A stretch of DNA of 64,000 nucleotides from Desmodus rotundus (GCF_022682495.2 NC_071393.1:104116304-104180303); one strand, 5' to 3'; shown: positions 45,525 to 57,822, numbered from the stretch's first letter. The notes: generated by a model not told the origin, from the sequence alone. Numbers and translations: made by a program.

Positions 45525-45680
45525 GGAAAGGTTACCGAGTGTGGTGTGCCTCGGCTGCCTCATCGGTAAAACTGGAATGATTCTTACCTCACAGGGCTGT
45601 TGTAAGGATTATGTTAGTTAATATACAAGGTATTTAGAACAAGCCTGGCACACAGTGGCCACTCCGTAAGGTTGGCTACT
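45525..45680 (-). repeat. MIR SINE
   Basis: 'ctcatcggtaaaactggaatgattcttacctcacagggctgttgtaagg', 'attatgttagttaatata' and 'gaacaagcctggcacacagtgg' are the reverse complement of MIR. Confidence 0.7.
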
Positions 45681-46239
45681 TTGCTCTTACTGCAAAGGGA
45701 TGGGAGCGGTGCACCCACTGGCTGCTTCTGGTGCCTGAGCTGCAGCTGGCACAGGTGCGCGCGGGGGGCGGGGCTGAGGGCGAGGTGGATTGGGGGGTGA
45801 GAGTGTGTGAAAGTTATCTTCATATTTCTTTTATTTTCTCAGTCAAATAAAAAAAAGCTGAAAAGGGAAAGAGAAATGTGGGTGAGTTTAGGCAAGAGGA
45901 GAAAGTGTGAAACAGTCATCTTGAGAAACGGGTGAGTGAATTCTCCGGGAATATGCGGTAGGACTGCCAGGCAGCCCCGTGGGCCCACTCAGGATGTGCC
46001 AGCATAAATTTAAAGTGAAGCAGATTGAGATGCTTGTGCGTTTTTCCCCAGCCACATTCAGCTGCTTGGGTGCAGGCATGGGTGGGCGTGTGGAGTAAGC
46101 AGAGAGATTTTAAGCGGTGGCAAATTTTGCTCAAAGAGCTCACCTGGGGAGGGGCGGGGGGCAGGGGTAGTCCACTGCGCCTGAAGCGAGGGATTATACA
46201 GGTGGACCAGGCAACGGGCACAAACTCTCAGCAATAAGA
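45681..46239. other. intronic sequence
   Basis: G-rich segments, nothing recognised. Confidence 0.35.
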
Positions 46240-46495
46240 AAATGAGAACGGGGATCTAATGGACAACATGGTGACTGCAGTTAACGATACTGTGTTATAT
46301 AGTTGGAAGTTGTTAAGAGAGTATATTCTAAATGTCATTCGCACAAAAAAAGTAATTATGTAAAGGGATGGAAGTTACCTAACCTTACTGTGGTAATCAT
46401 TTTGCAATATGGACATGTATTAAATCATCACATTGTACACTGTAAAATTACACATGTTATAGGTAAATATCTCAATAAAGCTGGAGGGGAAAGCC
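46240..46495 (+). mobile_element. old L1 3' end
   Basis: 'ggggatctaatggacaacatggtgactgcagttaacgatactg', 'ggtaatcattttgcaatatgg' and 'tattaaatcatcacattgtacac' end in 'aatatctcaataaagctgg'. Ancient L1 class. Confidence 0.75.
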
Positions 46496-46914
46496 GATGG
46501 ACTGGGGATTCTTACTATGAGAAGTTGAGTAGGAAATTTAATAGAGAAAAAGTAATGTGGTCATTGGATTATGGAGAAAATGATCATCCAGACTATTTGA
46601 TGGTTTTGCTGACCTTCCTCCTGTAGACAAAAATTGGTCATAGGCTTTAAAAAATTACTTGTAGAGCGTTATAAAATCATTTCTAGTTACCTTTCCTCTC
46701 CACAAACCCAAGACAGTTGTACTTGACAGAATATTTGTGACAATATGGTCCTGATTCCCTAGGACCACAAAGGCCAAGCCGGAGCCCTGAGCCCTGAGTT
46801 TTGAGCACTCGTAACCGGCCCGTTGTCTTTTGGCCACTATCACCCAACCCCCCCCCCCCAAGGACAACTTCTACTTTGTCCTCAATGTGTTAGGCTAATT
46901 CCCTCTCTTTAAAG
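46496..46914. other. intronic sequence
   Basis: A C-run at 46848-46859. Nothing else. Confidence 0.35.
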
Positions 46915-47630
46915 TATAGAGCTACACGGTCTGGCAATCCCACTTCTGGGTATAGGTCCAAAGGAAACGAAATCATTACCCCAAAGACAGAGCTGCATTC
47001 CCGTGTTCACGGCGGCATTATTCACAGCAGCCAAGGTTTGCAAACAACCTCAGTGTCCATCAACAGACGAATATATATATTCATATCTATGTACCACGTA
47101 TGTTACATAATGTATATACGCATATAATGAAATATTAGTCAGTCTTTTAAAAAAAGGAAATTCTGTCATTTGCAACATGGATGAACCTGGAAGGCATGAT
47201 GCTAAGTGAAGTCAGACAGAGAAAGAAAACTAGTGCATAATGTCGATTATATATGCCACTTTTTTAAAAGTCTAACTCACAGAAACAGAGAGAAGAGTGA
47301 TTGATTGCCAGGGGCTGAGGGTGAGGTTGGTAAAAGGCTAGAAACTTTCAGCTGTAGGATGAATAAGGTCTGAGGATCTAATGTGAAACACAGTGTCCGT
47401 GGTCGACAGCACTGTACTGTGCACTTGAAATGTGCTAAGAGTGGGACGTAAGTGTTCTCTCGAAATGAAAGGTAAGTCTGTGCGGTGATGAATGGGTTAA
47501 TTAATGCGATGGCGGAAATTCTTCCACAATGTACGCGTGTGTCAAACCACCACAATGTACACTTTGAGAACCTTACAATTTTAATTGTCAATTACAGCTC
47601 AATAAAGCTGGAAAAAAATAAAGTTCAGAG
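46915..47630 (+). mobile_element. old L1 3'-terminal fragment with ORF2 remnant
   Basis: ORF2 C-terminal wording is present but frame-broken: 'acacggtctggcaatcccacttctgggtataggtccaaagg', 'attcacagcagccaaggtttgc', 'acctcagtgtccatcaacag' and 'aacatggatgaacctggaaggcatgatgctaagtgaag'. The 3'UTR then ends with AATAAAGCTGGAAAAA at about 47605-47620. It is a second, separate insertion from the L1 at 46240. Confidence 0.8.
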
Positions 47631-48931
47631 CTAATAAAAATAATGCAAGGGACCCCAAGAGTCATTCTACTCCCTCCTTTTGCATCCCAAAGAGAGGGCC
47701 GCATCTAAGCAAATCCAGGCCAAGAAAAGGTTGCTTACCTTCATTTTGATTTGGAGGATGTTGCCTAAGTCAACGTGTGTCCGGTGTCATAATCTCTCCC
47801 CACCCACCCACCGTGGTAGAGCCTCCTTCTCCTCCTCCTGTCCTGAAATGCCTGACATGAGATGCCTGCATCCAAGTCAGACAATGAAACCAGGGAGTAC
47901 TCTCTCCAGAAACAGCCTACCAAAAGGACCCTGTCTGGCAGCTGCTTCCTAACCCATAACAATACTTTGTACGTACACAGGGCTCTTCTTCTGAGAAATT
48001 CGAAATGCTTTGTAGGCATTATCTGCCTACGTTATGTTGTTGGCTAAACAGACAACACGTTTAGCTCTGTTTTACTTGCACCCTCCTGAGCTGGTGCAGT
48101 AACTGCATTCGGTGCCCAAGTATGACGTCCAACAGGTTTGTTAAACCTGGAATTTTTGACTCTCTAGGTCAGGCCTATTTTCTCTTTTATTGCAAAAACA
48201 CCTCTGCCTAAGGTTAGTAAAACCAAGAGTTTTAATTTTGTTCAGATCCAGGGACATTGGCTAGCTCCCAACAAAATCAGTAGGAGATAAGGGAGAATAT
48301 CCGCCCTATGATCCCAGCCGGAGCAATCTGACTCCACTAAAAAGTCCAGCTGCCATTTAATAGGCAGTGCCCGCCGAAGGGGCTCAGTGTTTCTCTTTCC
48401 ATTCTTCACACGGTTTAGACATTTTTAGATTTCCAGAAGATAGACACATAGCTAGCATCCCCATAGTATGACTAATGAGTCAAAGGGAAACCATTGGTTG
48501 AGACCATGTCACCTCAACAGTGGGGGTTGCAGGAACCCCAGCAGCAATACTTGCTCCCCAACATAACCTGTCTATTCTATCCTTGACTGACAAGAAGGAG
48601 CTCACCTACCCTCTGTCTCAGTAGAACTGCAGTGATGAATTTGAATCCTTGTCTTTTACTATTCGTTTATTGGTTGTAAGCATCAAACCTCTCTTTTGAG
48701 TGGCCCTTTTCTTTCTTTGACAAAGTTTCAAATTTAATTTACGGTAAATAAAGCACAGGAAGAAGAGGAAGGACGGCATGAAAAGAGACAGGGTGGCTTC
48801 TCTGGGCGGAGGCTGAGCATGCATTCGTCTCTCTCCCACCATCCCTCTGAAGGGAATGGCTCTGCACAGCCCAGTGGCATAGCTCTGCAAAAGCAGCATT
48901 AGTTGGAATGCGTTTTCCTAGGAACCCTGTA
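47631..48931. other. intronic sequence
   Basis: No gene seen. The minus-strand 184-codon ORF reaching in from 49293 is accidental because it runs through the DNA-transposon relic at 48932-49168. Confidence 0.4.
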
Positions 48932-49168
48932 CAGCGGTACCTCGGTACTTGTGGTAATTTGTTCCGGAACTTGTGAAGAGCACCGAAACTGACAGGTACT
49001 GAACAATGAGGAATCTTCTCTTTCGGGGCAGCGTCTTGACTCATACTAGTTTTAGCAAGTGCAACGAGTCCTGAGCAAGTGCCCAGTGCTGAAAATTTTT
49101 TCTCAACAAAATGCGACACGTATAGGGTTTGACGAGTTCTGAAGCTGACGAGTACCGAGGCATGACTG
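48932..49168 (+). mobile_element. TA-flanked DNA-transposon miniature, 237 bp
   Basis: Begins CAGCGGTACCTCGGTACTTG. Its end read in reverse is CAGTCATGCCTCGGTACTCG, giving terminal inverted repeats of about 20 bp with four mismatches. A TA dinucleotide sits on both sides (48930-48931 and 49169-49170), the signature of Tc1/mariner-superfamily insertion. The interior has no ORF of its own. The sharpness of the TIR and intact TA pair suggest a moderately young insertion. I cannot name the family. Confidence 0.75.
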
Positions 49169-49556
49169 TACCAATATAAACAAAAGCCACTGAAGCAAAA
49201 ACGGTTTCCACACATAAAGAGTGACTGAAGCACTGGAAGTGGCACTGCTTTTATTTTCCAGATTTTTTTAAACTTGGGCATCAAAGTGGGCACAAGACTT
49301 AAATGCCTGAGGGAAAAAAATTAAACCTGTTTTGAGGCCATGAAGGGATTCTCCAGCAGATGGCTCTCTGGGACCATAAGGGGTGGAGGAATCCCAGAAG
49401 TTTGCCGGACACAAAGCTCAGCAACCCACAGTGGTAAGCGGACTTAAGAGTTTATAGGCTTTCCTTACATTTCTAAAACCTTAAATATTCCTGCCAGCTA
49501 AGTGCTTTTGCATTTTTTAAATCAGTCTTTTATTTTACTTTTTTAGCTTACATTGA
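49169..49556. other. intronic sequence
   Basis: Nothing recognised before HAL1 copy D. Confidence 0.35.
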
Positions 49557-49956
49557 GATATTTTTAAGTATATTTTATTGATTGTGCTATTACAGTTGTC
49601 CCATTTTTTTCCCCTTTGCCCACCTCCACCCAGTAATCCCCTTCTCTCCAGTAATGTGCCCCTTAGTTCATGTCCATGGGTTGTGCATATAAGTTCTTTG
49701 GCTTCTCCGTTTCCTATACTATTCTTAATATCCCTCTTTCATTTTGTAGCTACCAATTATGCTTCTTAATCCCTGTACCTTTCCCCCCATTACCCCCTTC
49801 CCGTTCCCAGCTAATAACCATCCAAATCATCTCCATATCTATTATTCTGTTCCTGTTCTGGTAATTTGCTTCATTTGTTTTTGTTTTTTAGGTTCAATTG
49901 GTGATAGTTGTGAGTTTGTTATCATTTTAATGTTCATAGTTTTGATCTTCTTTTTC

Positions 49957-51171
49957 TTAAACAAGTCCCTTTAACATTTCATGTAATAATGACTCGGTGA
50001 TGACCAATTCTTTTAGCTTTACCTTGTCTGGGAAGCTCTTTATCTGCCCTTCCATTCTAAATGATAGCTTTGCTGGATAGAGTAATCTTGAATGTAGGTC
50101 CTTGCTTTTTTTTTATCACTTACTTTTTTTTTTTACATTTTTATTTATTTATTTATTTATTTTCAGGTGCAGTGTTCTTTTTTTTTTTTTTTTTTTTTAT
50201 TGCTGTTCAATTACAGTTGTCTGCATTTTTTCCCCTACCGCCTACCCCACCCCAGACAAACTCACCTCCCTCCCCGGCCTCCACCCTCCCCCTTGGTTTT
50301 GTCCATGTGTCCTTTATAGTAGTTCCTGAAAACCCCTCTCCCCACTACCCCCTGCCCACTCCCCTCTGATTATTGTTAGATTGCTCTTAACTTCAATGTC
50401 TCTGGTTATATTTAGTTTTCTTTTTTCTTTTGTTGATTAGGTTCCAGTTAAAGGTGAGATCATATGGTATTTGTCCCTCACCACCTGGCTTATTTTATCA
50501 CTTTCAATACTTCTTGCCAGTCCCTCCTTGCCTGCAAAGTTTCTCTTGAGAAATCAGCTGATAGCCTTATGGGAATTCTTTTGTAGTAACTGTTTGCTTT
50601 TCTCTTGCTGCTTTTAAGATTCTCTCTTTATCTTTAACCTTTGGCATTTTAATTATAATGTGTCTTGGTGTGGTCCTCTTTGGGTCCAACCTGTTTGGAA
50701 TTCTCTATGATTCCTGGACTTGTATGTCTATTTCCTTTGCCAAATTAGGGAAGTTTTCTTTCATTATTTTTTCAAGTAAGTTTTCATTTCTTGCTCTTCC
50801 TCTTCTCCTTCTGGCATCCCTATGATTCAGATGTTGGCCCTTTTGGAGATGTCCCGGATTCTTCTCATACTCTCCTCATTTTTTGAATTCTTGTTTCTTC
50901 TTTCTATTCTGGTTCAGTGTTTACTTCTTCCTTATATTCCAAATTGTTGATTTGAATCCTGGCTTCCTTCCCTTCACTGTTGGTTTCTGGTGAATTTTTC
51001 TTTATTTCACTTGGTGTAACCTTCATTTCTGCCCACATGTTTTTGCCATACTCAGTGAGTTCTCTTAGCATCCTGATCACCAGTGTTTTGAACTCAGCAT
51101 CTGATAGATTGCTTATCTCCATCTCATTTAGTTCTTTTTCTGGGGTTTTGTTCTGTTTTCATTTGGGCCAT
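49957..51171 (-). pseudogene. HAL1 ORF1 relic, copy D
   Basis: Only pieces remain open, for example 50904-51122 (starting MEISNLSDAEFKTLVIRML). The frame is broken by substitutions, indels and the nested L1 at 50122-50492. Its original start corresponds to plus-strand 51171, the MAQM position. Confidence 0.75.
50122..50492 (-). mobile_element. nested L1 3' end with probable 3'-transduced tail
   Basis: It is flanked by a perfect 11-bp TSD, TTTTATCACTT (50111-50121 and 50493-50503). Reading the minus strand gives the end of ORF2 and an L1 3'UTR, then the terminus ACTGTAATTGAACAGCAATAAA, a poly(A) (T21 at 50178-50198), 43 bp of non-L1 sequence (50135-50177, including a (TTTA)n tract), and a second poly(A) (T11 at 50124-50134). 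Two poly(A) tracts around a short unique piece are the usual sign that the source L1 was read past its own signal. Confidence 0.75.
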
Positions 51172-51954
51172 ATTTCTTCATCTCCTCAATTTGGCAGCCT
51201 CCCTGTGTTTGCTTCTGTTTATTAGGTAGGGATGCTTTGACTCCCTGTCTTAGCTCACCTGTTAGGTTGTATGGGGCATAGCCTTAGGTATTTACCATGG
51301 CAAATCCACCTCACTATTTTGTGGCTCTATGTGGGGAAAGGGGTCAGAGAGGGGACAGTGCCACTGCCTGGCTTCTGGAGGTTTGTCTGGCCCTCGCCCT
51401 ACTTCCAGTCACTTTATCCACTTCCCATATGTGACTGGCATCAGCTGTTGCCCTGGTGGTGATTCCCAGAGTGGGTGGGTTTGTGTCCATGTGGGCCCTT
51501 TAAATGGCTCTTCTGAGAAAATGGAAGTTTCTTCCACTGTCCGAAGCCCCACTGGTTTTTACAGTCATAAGTTATGAGGCTTTATCTTCCTGGCACTTGA
51601 ACCCTGGGCTGTGCGGTCTGGCCTGGGGCTGGGATTGCTCACGCCCACAGTATCCCTCCTGACTTTTATCTACCACACGTGAATGTGAAAGTGCCTGTTC
51701 CACCACTGCCGCCACTGCTCTTACCACCTCTCCACAACACACCCCATCCTCTCTGCCCCCGCTCCACGTCTCTGCCCTCCTACCTGTCTGGATGAATGTG
51801 GCTTCTTGAAATCCTTGGTTTTCAAACTTCCATACAATTCGATTTTCTGGCAGTTCTGGGTGTTTTTTGTGTTTGAAGTTAGCTGTACTTTTTTGTGTGG
51901 TTGTGTGAGGAGGTGAAGCATGTCTACCTATGCCTCCATCTTGACTGGAAGTCC

Positions 51955-52339
51955 TAAAAATCAACCTCTGGCTCTTGTCCCTGTTCCTGTTGGAGCTACA
52001 CTACCAAGGACTGAAACTGAGCAGGAGGTCGGGTTTCTTAACACCTGGCAAAGTCAGGAAAGCTTGAATCTTTCACATGCAATGGGACCATCTTCAGGTC
52101 AGCTGACAGTCTGCTCCAACAGAGAGCTCAGGGATAGTTTCTCAAGGTCTGCCCAACCCTGAAAGCACGTATGTGCAGCCAGCGCGAGAGATCATCCTGC
52201 AGAAGCAGGGCAGTCACAAACCGAGGCGATGAGAATTCAAGGTCCTCAGTCCTTTTGGGGCAAGGATGAACATGTTACATTTGTGACTTGGTAAAAAGAG
52301 CACTCCTTGCTTTTCCACAAACAGGACCACTCCAGGCCA
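51955..52339. other. intronic sequence
   Basis: Nothing recognised. Confidence 0.35.
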
Positions 52340-52470
52340 GTCATCTTGAGTCCTTCACAATGGCTATTCCCTCTGCCTATCACACTTTTCCCCTAGATAT
52401 CCACATGGCTCACCCCCTCATCTGTCAGTCTTCGCTCATATGATACCCTCTCTGCTTTCACATTTTTACC
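52340..52470 (+). repeat. L2 fragment
   Basis: 'ggctattccctctgcctatcacacttttcccctagatatccacatggctcac' followed by 'tgtcagtcttcgctcatatgataccc' is L2-like. Confidence 0.5.
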
Positions 52471-52599
52471 ATGTAATATTATATAATATATAAGAAAAGA
52501 TATATAATATTTATGTTACTAAGCTTAATACTGAAAAGAATCCTGGAAAACTCACCATTTAACTTAAAAATTGGAATATTACTAACACTATTGCATCTA

Positions 52600-53570
52600 T
52601 TTGCATATTCCTCTGTCATCTTACCCAACTTCTTCCTTTTAGTGCCATAAAAAACTATGGGATGTTATTTGCTGGGACGTTTTTTTTCTTTTGGATTTAT
52701 GGTTTTAAGTGTCACACATCTCAGTGAAACAGTGATTTGTTTATTGCAAACTGATTTATGGTATTCCATTATGCAAATATATTGCTATTTATTTATTCAT
52801 CCTCATGTCAATAAACCTTCAGGTTATTTAGTTGTTGCCAGTTTTTTCCTGTTATGCATAGTGCTGCTATGTATTCTTATAGATGGTCTCTAATTTTGTC
52901 TATTCACGGATTTCTCCAGGGTGTTATTTCTAAAAGTGTAACTGCTAGGTTAAGTGTTCGATGCTCTAAATAATGTCTAAATTTCCTTAGCTCCACATCC
53001 TCCCCAACCTCTGGTGTTGTCAAATGTTATTTTTTTAATCCAGTGTATAAAATATGTCACCATAGATGTAATTTGCATTTCCCTAGTTACTTATGAGGTT
53101 GAGTATCTTAATTATATGCTTGTGTATCTCAGTAAAATGCCGATTCATATGTTTGCTCCTTTTATGTTGGGTTGTCTGTCACTTCCTATTGATTTTGGAG
53201 GGGGGGGGAATTCTTTCTCTTCCAGACACCGATCCTTTATCAGTAATATATGTATTACCAGTGTCTTCTCTAGCTTTAGAAGTTGTACTTTCACTAGCTT
53301 TCTCATATCTTTTTATAAGTCTTTAGTTTTAATAGAGCTGAATTTATCAATATTTCCTTTTCTGGTAGGCAATTCTGTATCAGAAATTTTTAAATCCTTC
53401 TGTATCATTCGTTCAGAAAGATATTCTATGATTTCTCTCCAATGTTTAAGTTTCACCTTTCACAACTAAGTGTTTTTAAACCACATGGAATTGATTTTTG
53501 TGTCTCATGTTACATTCAGTATGATTTGACTTCATTTTCCATATGGCCAACCAACTGTCCCAGACTGTTA
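52600..53570 (-). mobile_element. old L1 ORF2 C-terminal region and 3'UTR
   Basis: Reverse L1 wording: 'ttatttattcatcctcatgtcaataaacc', 'agtgctgctatgtattcttatagatgg', 'aaagtgtaactgctaggttaag', 'acatcctccccaacctctgg' and 'ttgcatttccctagttacttatgaggttgagtatc'. The two overlapping plus-strand ORFs (53014-53469, 53093-53326) are the antisense of broken ORF2. Confidence 0.75.
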
Positions 53571-54049
53571 TGAAACAGAATGCATTTCCCTCTGCCCTGC
53601 ACTGCCTTCTCCATCACATATCAAGGGCACCACAGGAGCGTGCCAGCTTCCGTGCTCTCTGTGCTGCTCCACCAGTCATTTCAGTTCTCTCTGTCCGTGA
53701 GTGACCACACAGTCTGAACGCGGGCAGAAGGAGTGAGAGCTTTATGAGTGTAAACATCTGGTAGGGCCAGTGCCCCTCTTCTCCAATTTATTCTTCTTTA
53801 GCAGCATACTAGCTATTTGGGGGGCTTTTGCTCTTCCACACAATTTCACAAAAAGTTAGTCAACTTGTTATGATTAATGAAATGGAAAAATAAAATAATA
53901 AAATCTTATTTTTACTATCTCACTCCTTCTGTTTTCTTTGGACTTTTTTGTTTTTACAGCTTAAGGTGGGGCCATTTAGCTCCTTAATTTTCAGGCTTTA
54001 TTCTTTCCTAATAAAAGCTTTAAAGGCCAAATAGCATCTTTAAATATCT
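53571..54049. other. intronic sequence
   Basis: Nothing recognised. Confidence 0.35.
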
Positions 54050-54400
54050 CAGTACCTTCATCTTACAATGTTTGATATAATAGTTCACTATAATTCAGTT
54101 CTAATTATTTTTATTTTCTATTATGATTTTTTCTTTGATCCATAAGTTATTTAGAAGTGTTTTGTTTTTAATTTTTAAAGGTATGGTGCAATTTATCTTT
54201 TTTGTTTTTATTTCTAACTGAATTGAACAGCCATCGGGGAAGGTGGCCTGCAATGTATCAATTCTTTGAAATGTATCAAGATTACTTTACGGACTAGTAT
54301 GCAGTCAGTCATCACAAATATCTCACGTGCACTTGAAGATAATGTGCATTCTCTAACAGTTGGGTACAGTATTTTATATGCATCCATGAATGCATTTTGT
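54050..54400 (-). mobile_element. L1-like fragment, orientation uncertain
   Basis: 'ctttgatccataagttatttagaagtgtt' and 'cacgtgcacttgaagataatgtgcattc' recall old L1 interior sequence in reverse orientation. Low coding integrity. Confidence 0.4.
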
Positions 54401-54419
54401 CTTACATTTTGTTTTGTTT

Positions 54420-54770
54420 GAAAATTTCAGCAAATGAAATTCAATACATGAAAAAGATCACGTATCATGATTAACTGGGCTTATCCCAGAGACACAAAGT
54501 TGTTTCGTCATTTGAAAATCAATCAGTGTAATTCGCCATATTGACAGAAAAACCATGTCAGCATCTCCATAGGTGCAGTAAAACACATTCAGTAACAGCA
54601 TTTGAAAAACTCCAGTGTCCATTTGTAACCAAAAACCAAATTAAAAAAAAAGTTTTTAGCAAAAATCAAATTGAAAAAAAAAACTTTTAGCAAAGTTTGA
54701 GAAAACTTCAAGTGGATAAAGACGTCTACAAAAAACCCACAGCCAGCATCATATTTGGTCCCCTTGTATT
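54420..54770 (+). mobile_element. old L1 ORF2 RT-region fragment
   Basis: 'gggcttatcccagagacacaaagttgtttcgtcatttgaaaatcaatcagtgtaattcgccatattgac' is the L1 reverse-transcriptase region in plus orientation, highly diverged. A 33-bp imperfect tandem duplication (54631-54695) follows. It lies opposite to the neighbouring fragment. Confidence 0.6.
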
Positions 54771-57150
54771 TACTGTCATTACTGGCATATGAATTTGTCC
54801 CTTTATTTCTTCTCTATTGATCTTCCAGGTCACTCTCTTATTGCATACTTAGCCATTTAATTATTGAAGGTTTTTTCCCAATGATTGTATTTTCACGCTT
54901 TATTTGGTTGTTTTTAAAAATCTGCAGATCATTTTCATTAGCTTCTTATTCCTTGGTCATTTTTGCGATTTCACCTTTTATTTCTTTAAATCTTTTATAC
55001 ATGATATTTTGCATTCTGTTTTGATAGTTTTCGTATCTAAGGTCCTAGGTAGGGAGCAGGACGATCAATTCTTCGCCTTTTCTGCTGACTCTCAGTCTCG
55101 GCTGTTTGTTGATCTTTTATTACAAGTTTATATCTGCTTGGTTTTAATCTGGAGGAACCTGTGGATCTCAGTTGGGCATATTTTTTTCCAAAGAGGATTT
55201 ACATTTGCTTCAGTAGGGAGTCAAGCTGTGGTACAAACCTGGACCTTCTCTATTCCCCTTTTGAAGACCCAGGCATAGTGTGGGAATTCCCATCCAGGTC
55301 CCTCTTTCTGCTGCTCGCCCATGTGTACTGCTGATACGATTATTTCTCCTCCAGCATCTCTACATTTCCAGGGTGCTATTCCTTGGAGTGCACTCCTCGG
55401 GTTTCAGCTCACATGTGAGACGAATCAAGCTAAAAAGTACAATTCTTGGAGATTTTTCTGACCACGTGCAATCTTATTCATGCGTTACAGCATATGTTTT
55501 ACCCAAGATCTAATCATTTTGCTATGGCAGGATCCATCAGAGCCTTCATCAGAAGCTGAAATCCCAATAACGTGCTTTCAAAACCGTCCATATCGTCTGC
55601 ATTTGGAGTGTGTCCAAAAAGTTGAGGAAGAGCTCTTACTGGCATTTCAAGCTCCACTTTCAAATTCTCCAATTTCAAACACTCATAAGAGCATCTGTTA
55701 TCTGGGGTTCATTTTAAAATTAAATAAAAATCTCAAATGTTCTGTTCATTAAATATTCTGCTTTAAACATTTCTGTTAACTTAATTCGTTTCTCTTTTTT
55801 TAAATGCCTCCTCACAGTGCTTTTTTAAAACCCCCGATATTAACAGATACAAATTTCATGAGAACTTCTTACTAAAGTTTAAACTTCCCATGAACTCTAC
55901 AGTAGTAAATATAACAATTAGCAACTTCCTCCATTCTAACCTTAACAATATTGAAAAGGCACATGCATGAGAAAATGAAAGCTCTGATGAGATAATGTGT
56001 TCACTTCAAACAGTTTATACACATAGCAAAATGTTTTCAGATGGATGTTTAAATATTTTCTTACTTGTTTAATATTACTCCCTTTAGATTAGAGGATTCT
56101 GCTGTTGCTAGCGTCATCTCCTCTCTCCGGTTAGCGAGTGAAACAGATCAGTCGGCGTCCCTGGGCCCTCGCCTTTCCTGGTCGTGACAATATCACCGTT
56201 CAGCCTTGGCTGCATATAATTGGTGCTCCCCAGTATCTCCTATAAATCCTGCCCCAAACGAAATTGCATTCTTAATGGATTCAGCCCTAGAGCAATAATT
56301 ATAAGTTCCAGAGTCTAACTCCTGTTCATTAAACAACTCATTTTGGTTTCAGATGACAGCCTTTCATGTATTTCCCTCTGGAAAGTAAGACTACAGCAAC
56401 ACTATTCTACTTCCCAAGGGTGCTATAAAGAGAAATACAGAAGCTATACTAATATTGTATCCATAAATTCTGAACCCTGCAGAATAAAGTCTTTCCCGTC
56501 AATAATTTAGCAGTCTTAAAGGAATATTTGCTTTAAGCAAACATATACAGAATTTGTATATAAAAATCTACATATACTCAAAAGATAAATTGTAGGTTGG
56601 TTAGCGTGATTATCATTTTTTCAAAACTATGTATGAATGTAGATTTCCCTTTCAAACTTTTAAACATCACTCGACTAACCCAAATGAGGTTTACATATTA
56701 ATTCGTGGAAACGTATTTGTTTTATTAGCCCTGTGTGCATTTAGTTCCTGGAAACCAGAGGTGCTGTCTTATTTTTTGGGCCCCACCTCCCAGGATCACT
56801 GTGTCTTACATGAAATAAGGCTCTCAATATATTTTGATAGAACAGAAATAAACTGAACAGCACTTTAATTATCCTCATCTTCAAAATAAGTAGTAATTCC
56901 TATAAGGGCTCCAATATAATTTTTAATTTATATTATGTAATGCTTCAAATGAGTATAATACCAACTTTTTTAAGGAATATCCACCTACATGCTTCAGTCA
57001 CACTGGGGCAAGGGGCTGGCCCCACAAGGAGAAATGACCTTTGTACAAATTAACTCCAATAATGCTTCCAGAGAAGGGTCTCCCTCCACCCACCTTTCCT
57101 CTCTTTCCCTCCCTCACACTCTTGCTTCCCAAGGGTTTGAAAAATCACTT
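54771..57150. other. intronic sequence
   Basis: The ORFs between 54.9 and 55.75 kb (for example 54904-55278) lack domains. A possible further L1 relic near 54.8-55.0 kb is too diverged to call. Confidence 0.35.
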
Positions 57151-57340
57151 AGCCCTGACTGGTGTGCCTCAGGTGGTTAGAGTGTTGTCTTGTAACTGAA
57201 AGATTTCAGGTCCACTTCCCCGTCAGGGCACACGCCTAGGTTGTGGGTCCAATCCCCAGTCTGGGAGCAACCAATCGATGTTTCTCTCTCACATCAATGT
57301 TTTTCTCTCTCTCCCTTCCTCTCTCTCTAAAAGAAGCAAT
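57151..57340 (+). mobile_element. VES-type SINE
   Basis: The tRNA-like head (AGCCCTGACTGGTGTGCCTC, then GGTGGTTAGAGTGTTG), box-like GGTCCACTTCC, and 'gtcagggcacacgcctagg' and 'gtgggtccaatccccag' lead to the body 'ctctcacatcaatg' repeated and an A/C-rich tail. TGAAAAATC at 57138-57146 and TGAAAAAAT just downstream form a loose TSD. It is very similar in layout to the VES copy at 17871-18098, in the opposite orientation. Confidence 0.85.
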
Positions 57341-57814
57341 GAAAAAATGTCCTCAGGTGAGGATAAAAAAAATTCCTTGAGTTTATGGACTTACCCTTAC
57401 CTGCCTGAATGCTGAGGTTGGTATGGATTCCAAAAAGAAGGAAATAAAATAACGTTTGTGCAAGCAACCTAAGCAAATTTCCACTGAATTTCTAGCAGAA
57501 TGTGATTGGGAATCACCACTTCAGTCACATAAAAAGTGCGCAGCTCCAGGCCCCAAATAAGCACTGGAGTTAAAATAATAACAACAAACAGGGCAAGTCA
57601 AATAGGAAGCACATCAGTGAAACAAGGTAATGGTCCTAAAATCATCACTGACCACCTTTTACCCAACACCAGGTACCTACAGGCCACTGTGGACACAAGG
57701 CGGAAAGATCTGACTCGGCCCTTAAGGAGGTTTTGGAAAATTCTGTTGAGAGCACATGCTGATGGTCAATGGCTGGGAAGACAGATCTATTTTTGGTGTG
57801 CATATTCATGAAAG
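57341..57814. other. intronic sequence
   Basis: Between two VES SINEs. The 91-codon plus ORF at 57536-57811 is unsupported. Confidence 0.35.
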
Positions 57815-57822
57815 GAAATGAT

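Larger units (their letters stand above)
49557..51954 (-). mobile_element. HAL1-like element, copy D (full length, interrupted by an L1)
   Basis: Read on the minus strand: start GGACTTCCAGTCAAGATGG (plus strand to 51954), 5'UTR, ORF1 relic at about 51171-49957, and a 3'UTR with the HAL1 end (plus strand TTGATTGTGCTATTACAGTT at about 49579). No ORF2. A 371-bp L1 insertion occupies 50122-50492. Without it the element would be about 2.03 kb, close to copy A. Orientation equals that of the host exon. Confidence 0.8.

Noticed and set aside
48739..49293. 184-codon minus-strand ORF
   Set aside because: It runs through the TA-flanked DNA-transposon relic at 48932-49168 and has no recognisable domain, so it is accidental.
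53014..53469. 151-codon plus-strand ORF with membrane-like composition
   Set aside because: Antisense of decayed L1 ORF2; the hydrophobic look comes from T-rich codons.
54050..54770. Opposed L1 pieces as a twin-priming inversion
   Set aside because: The plus-oriented piece appears to come from a region downstream, not upstream, of the minus-oriented piece in ORF2, which does not fit simple twin priming. Two separate old insertions are more likely.
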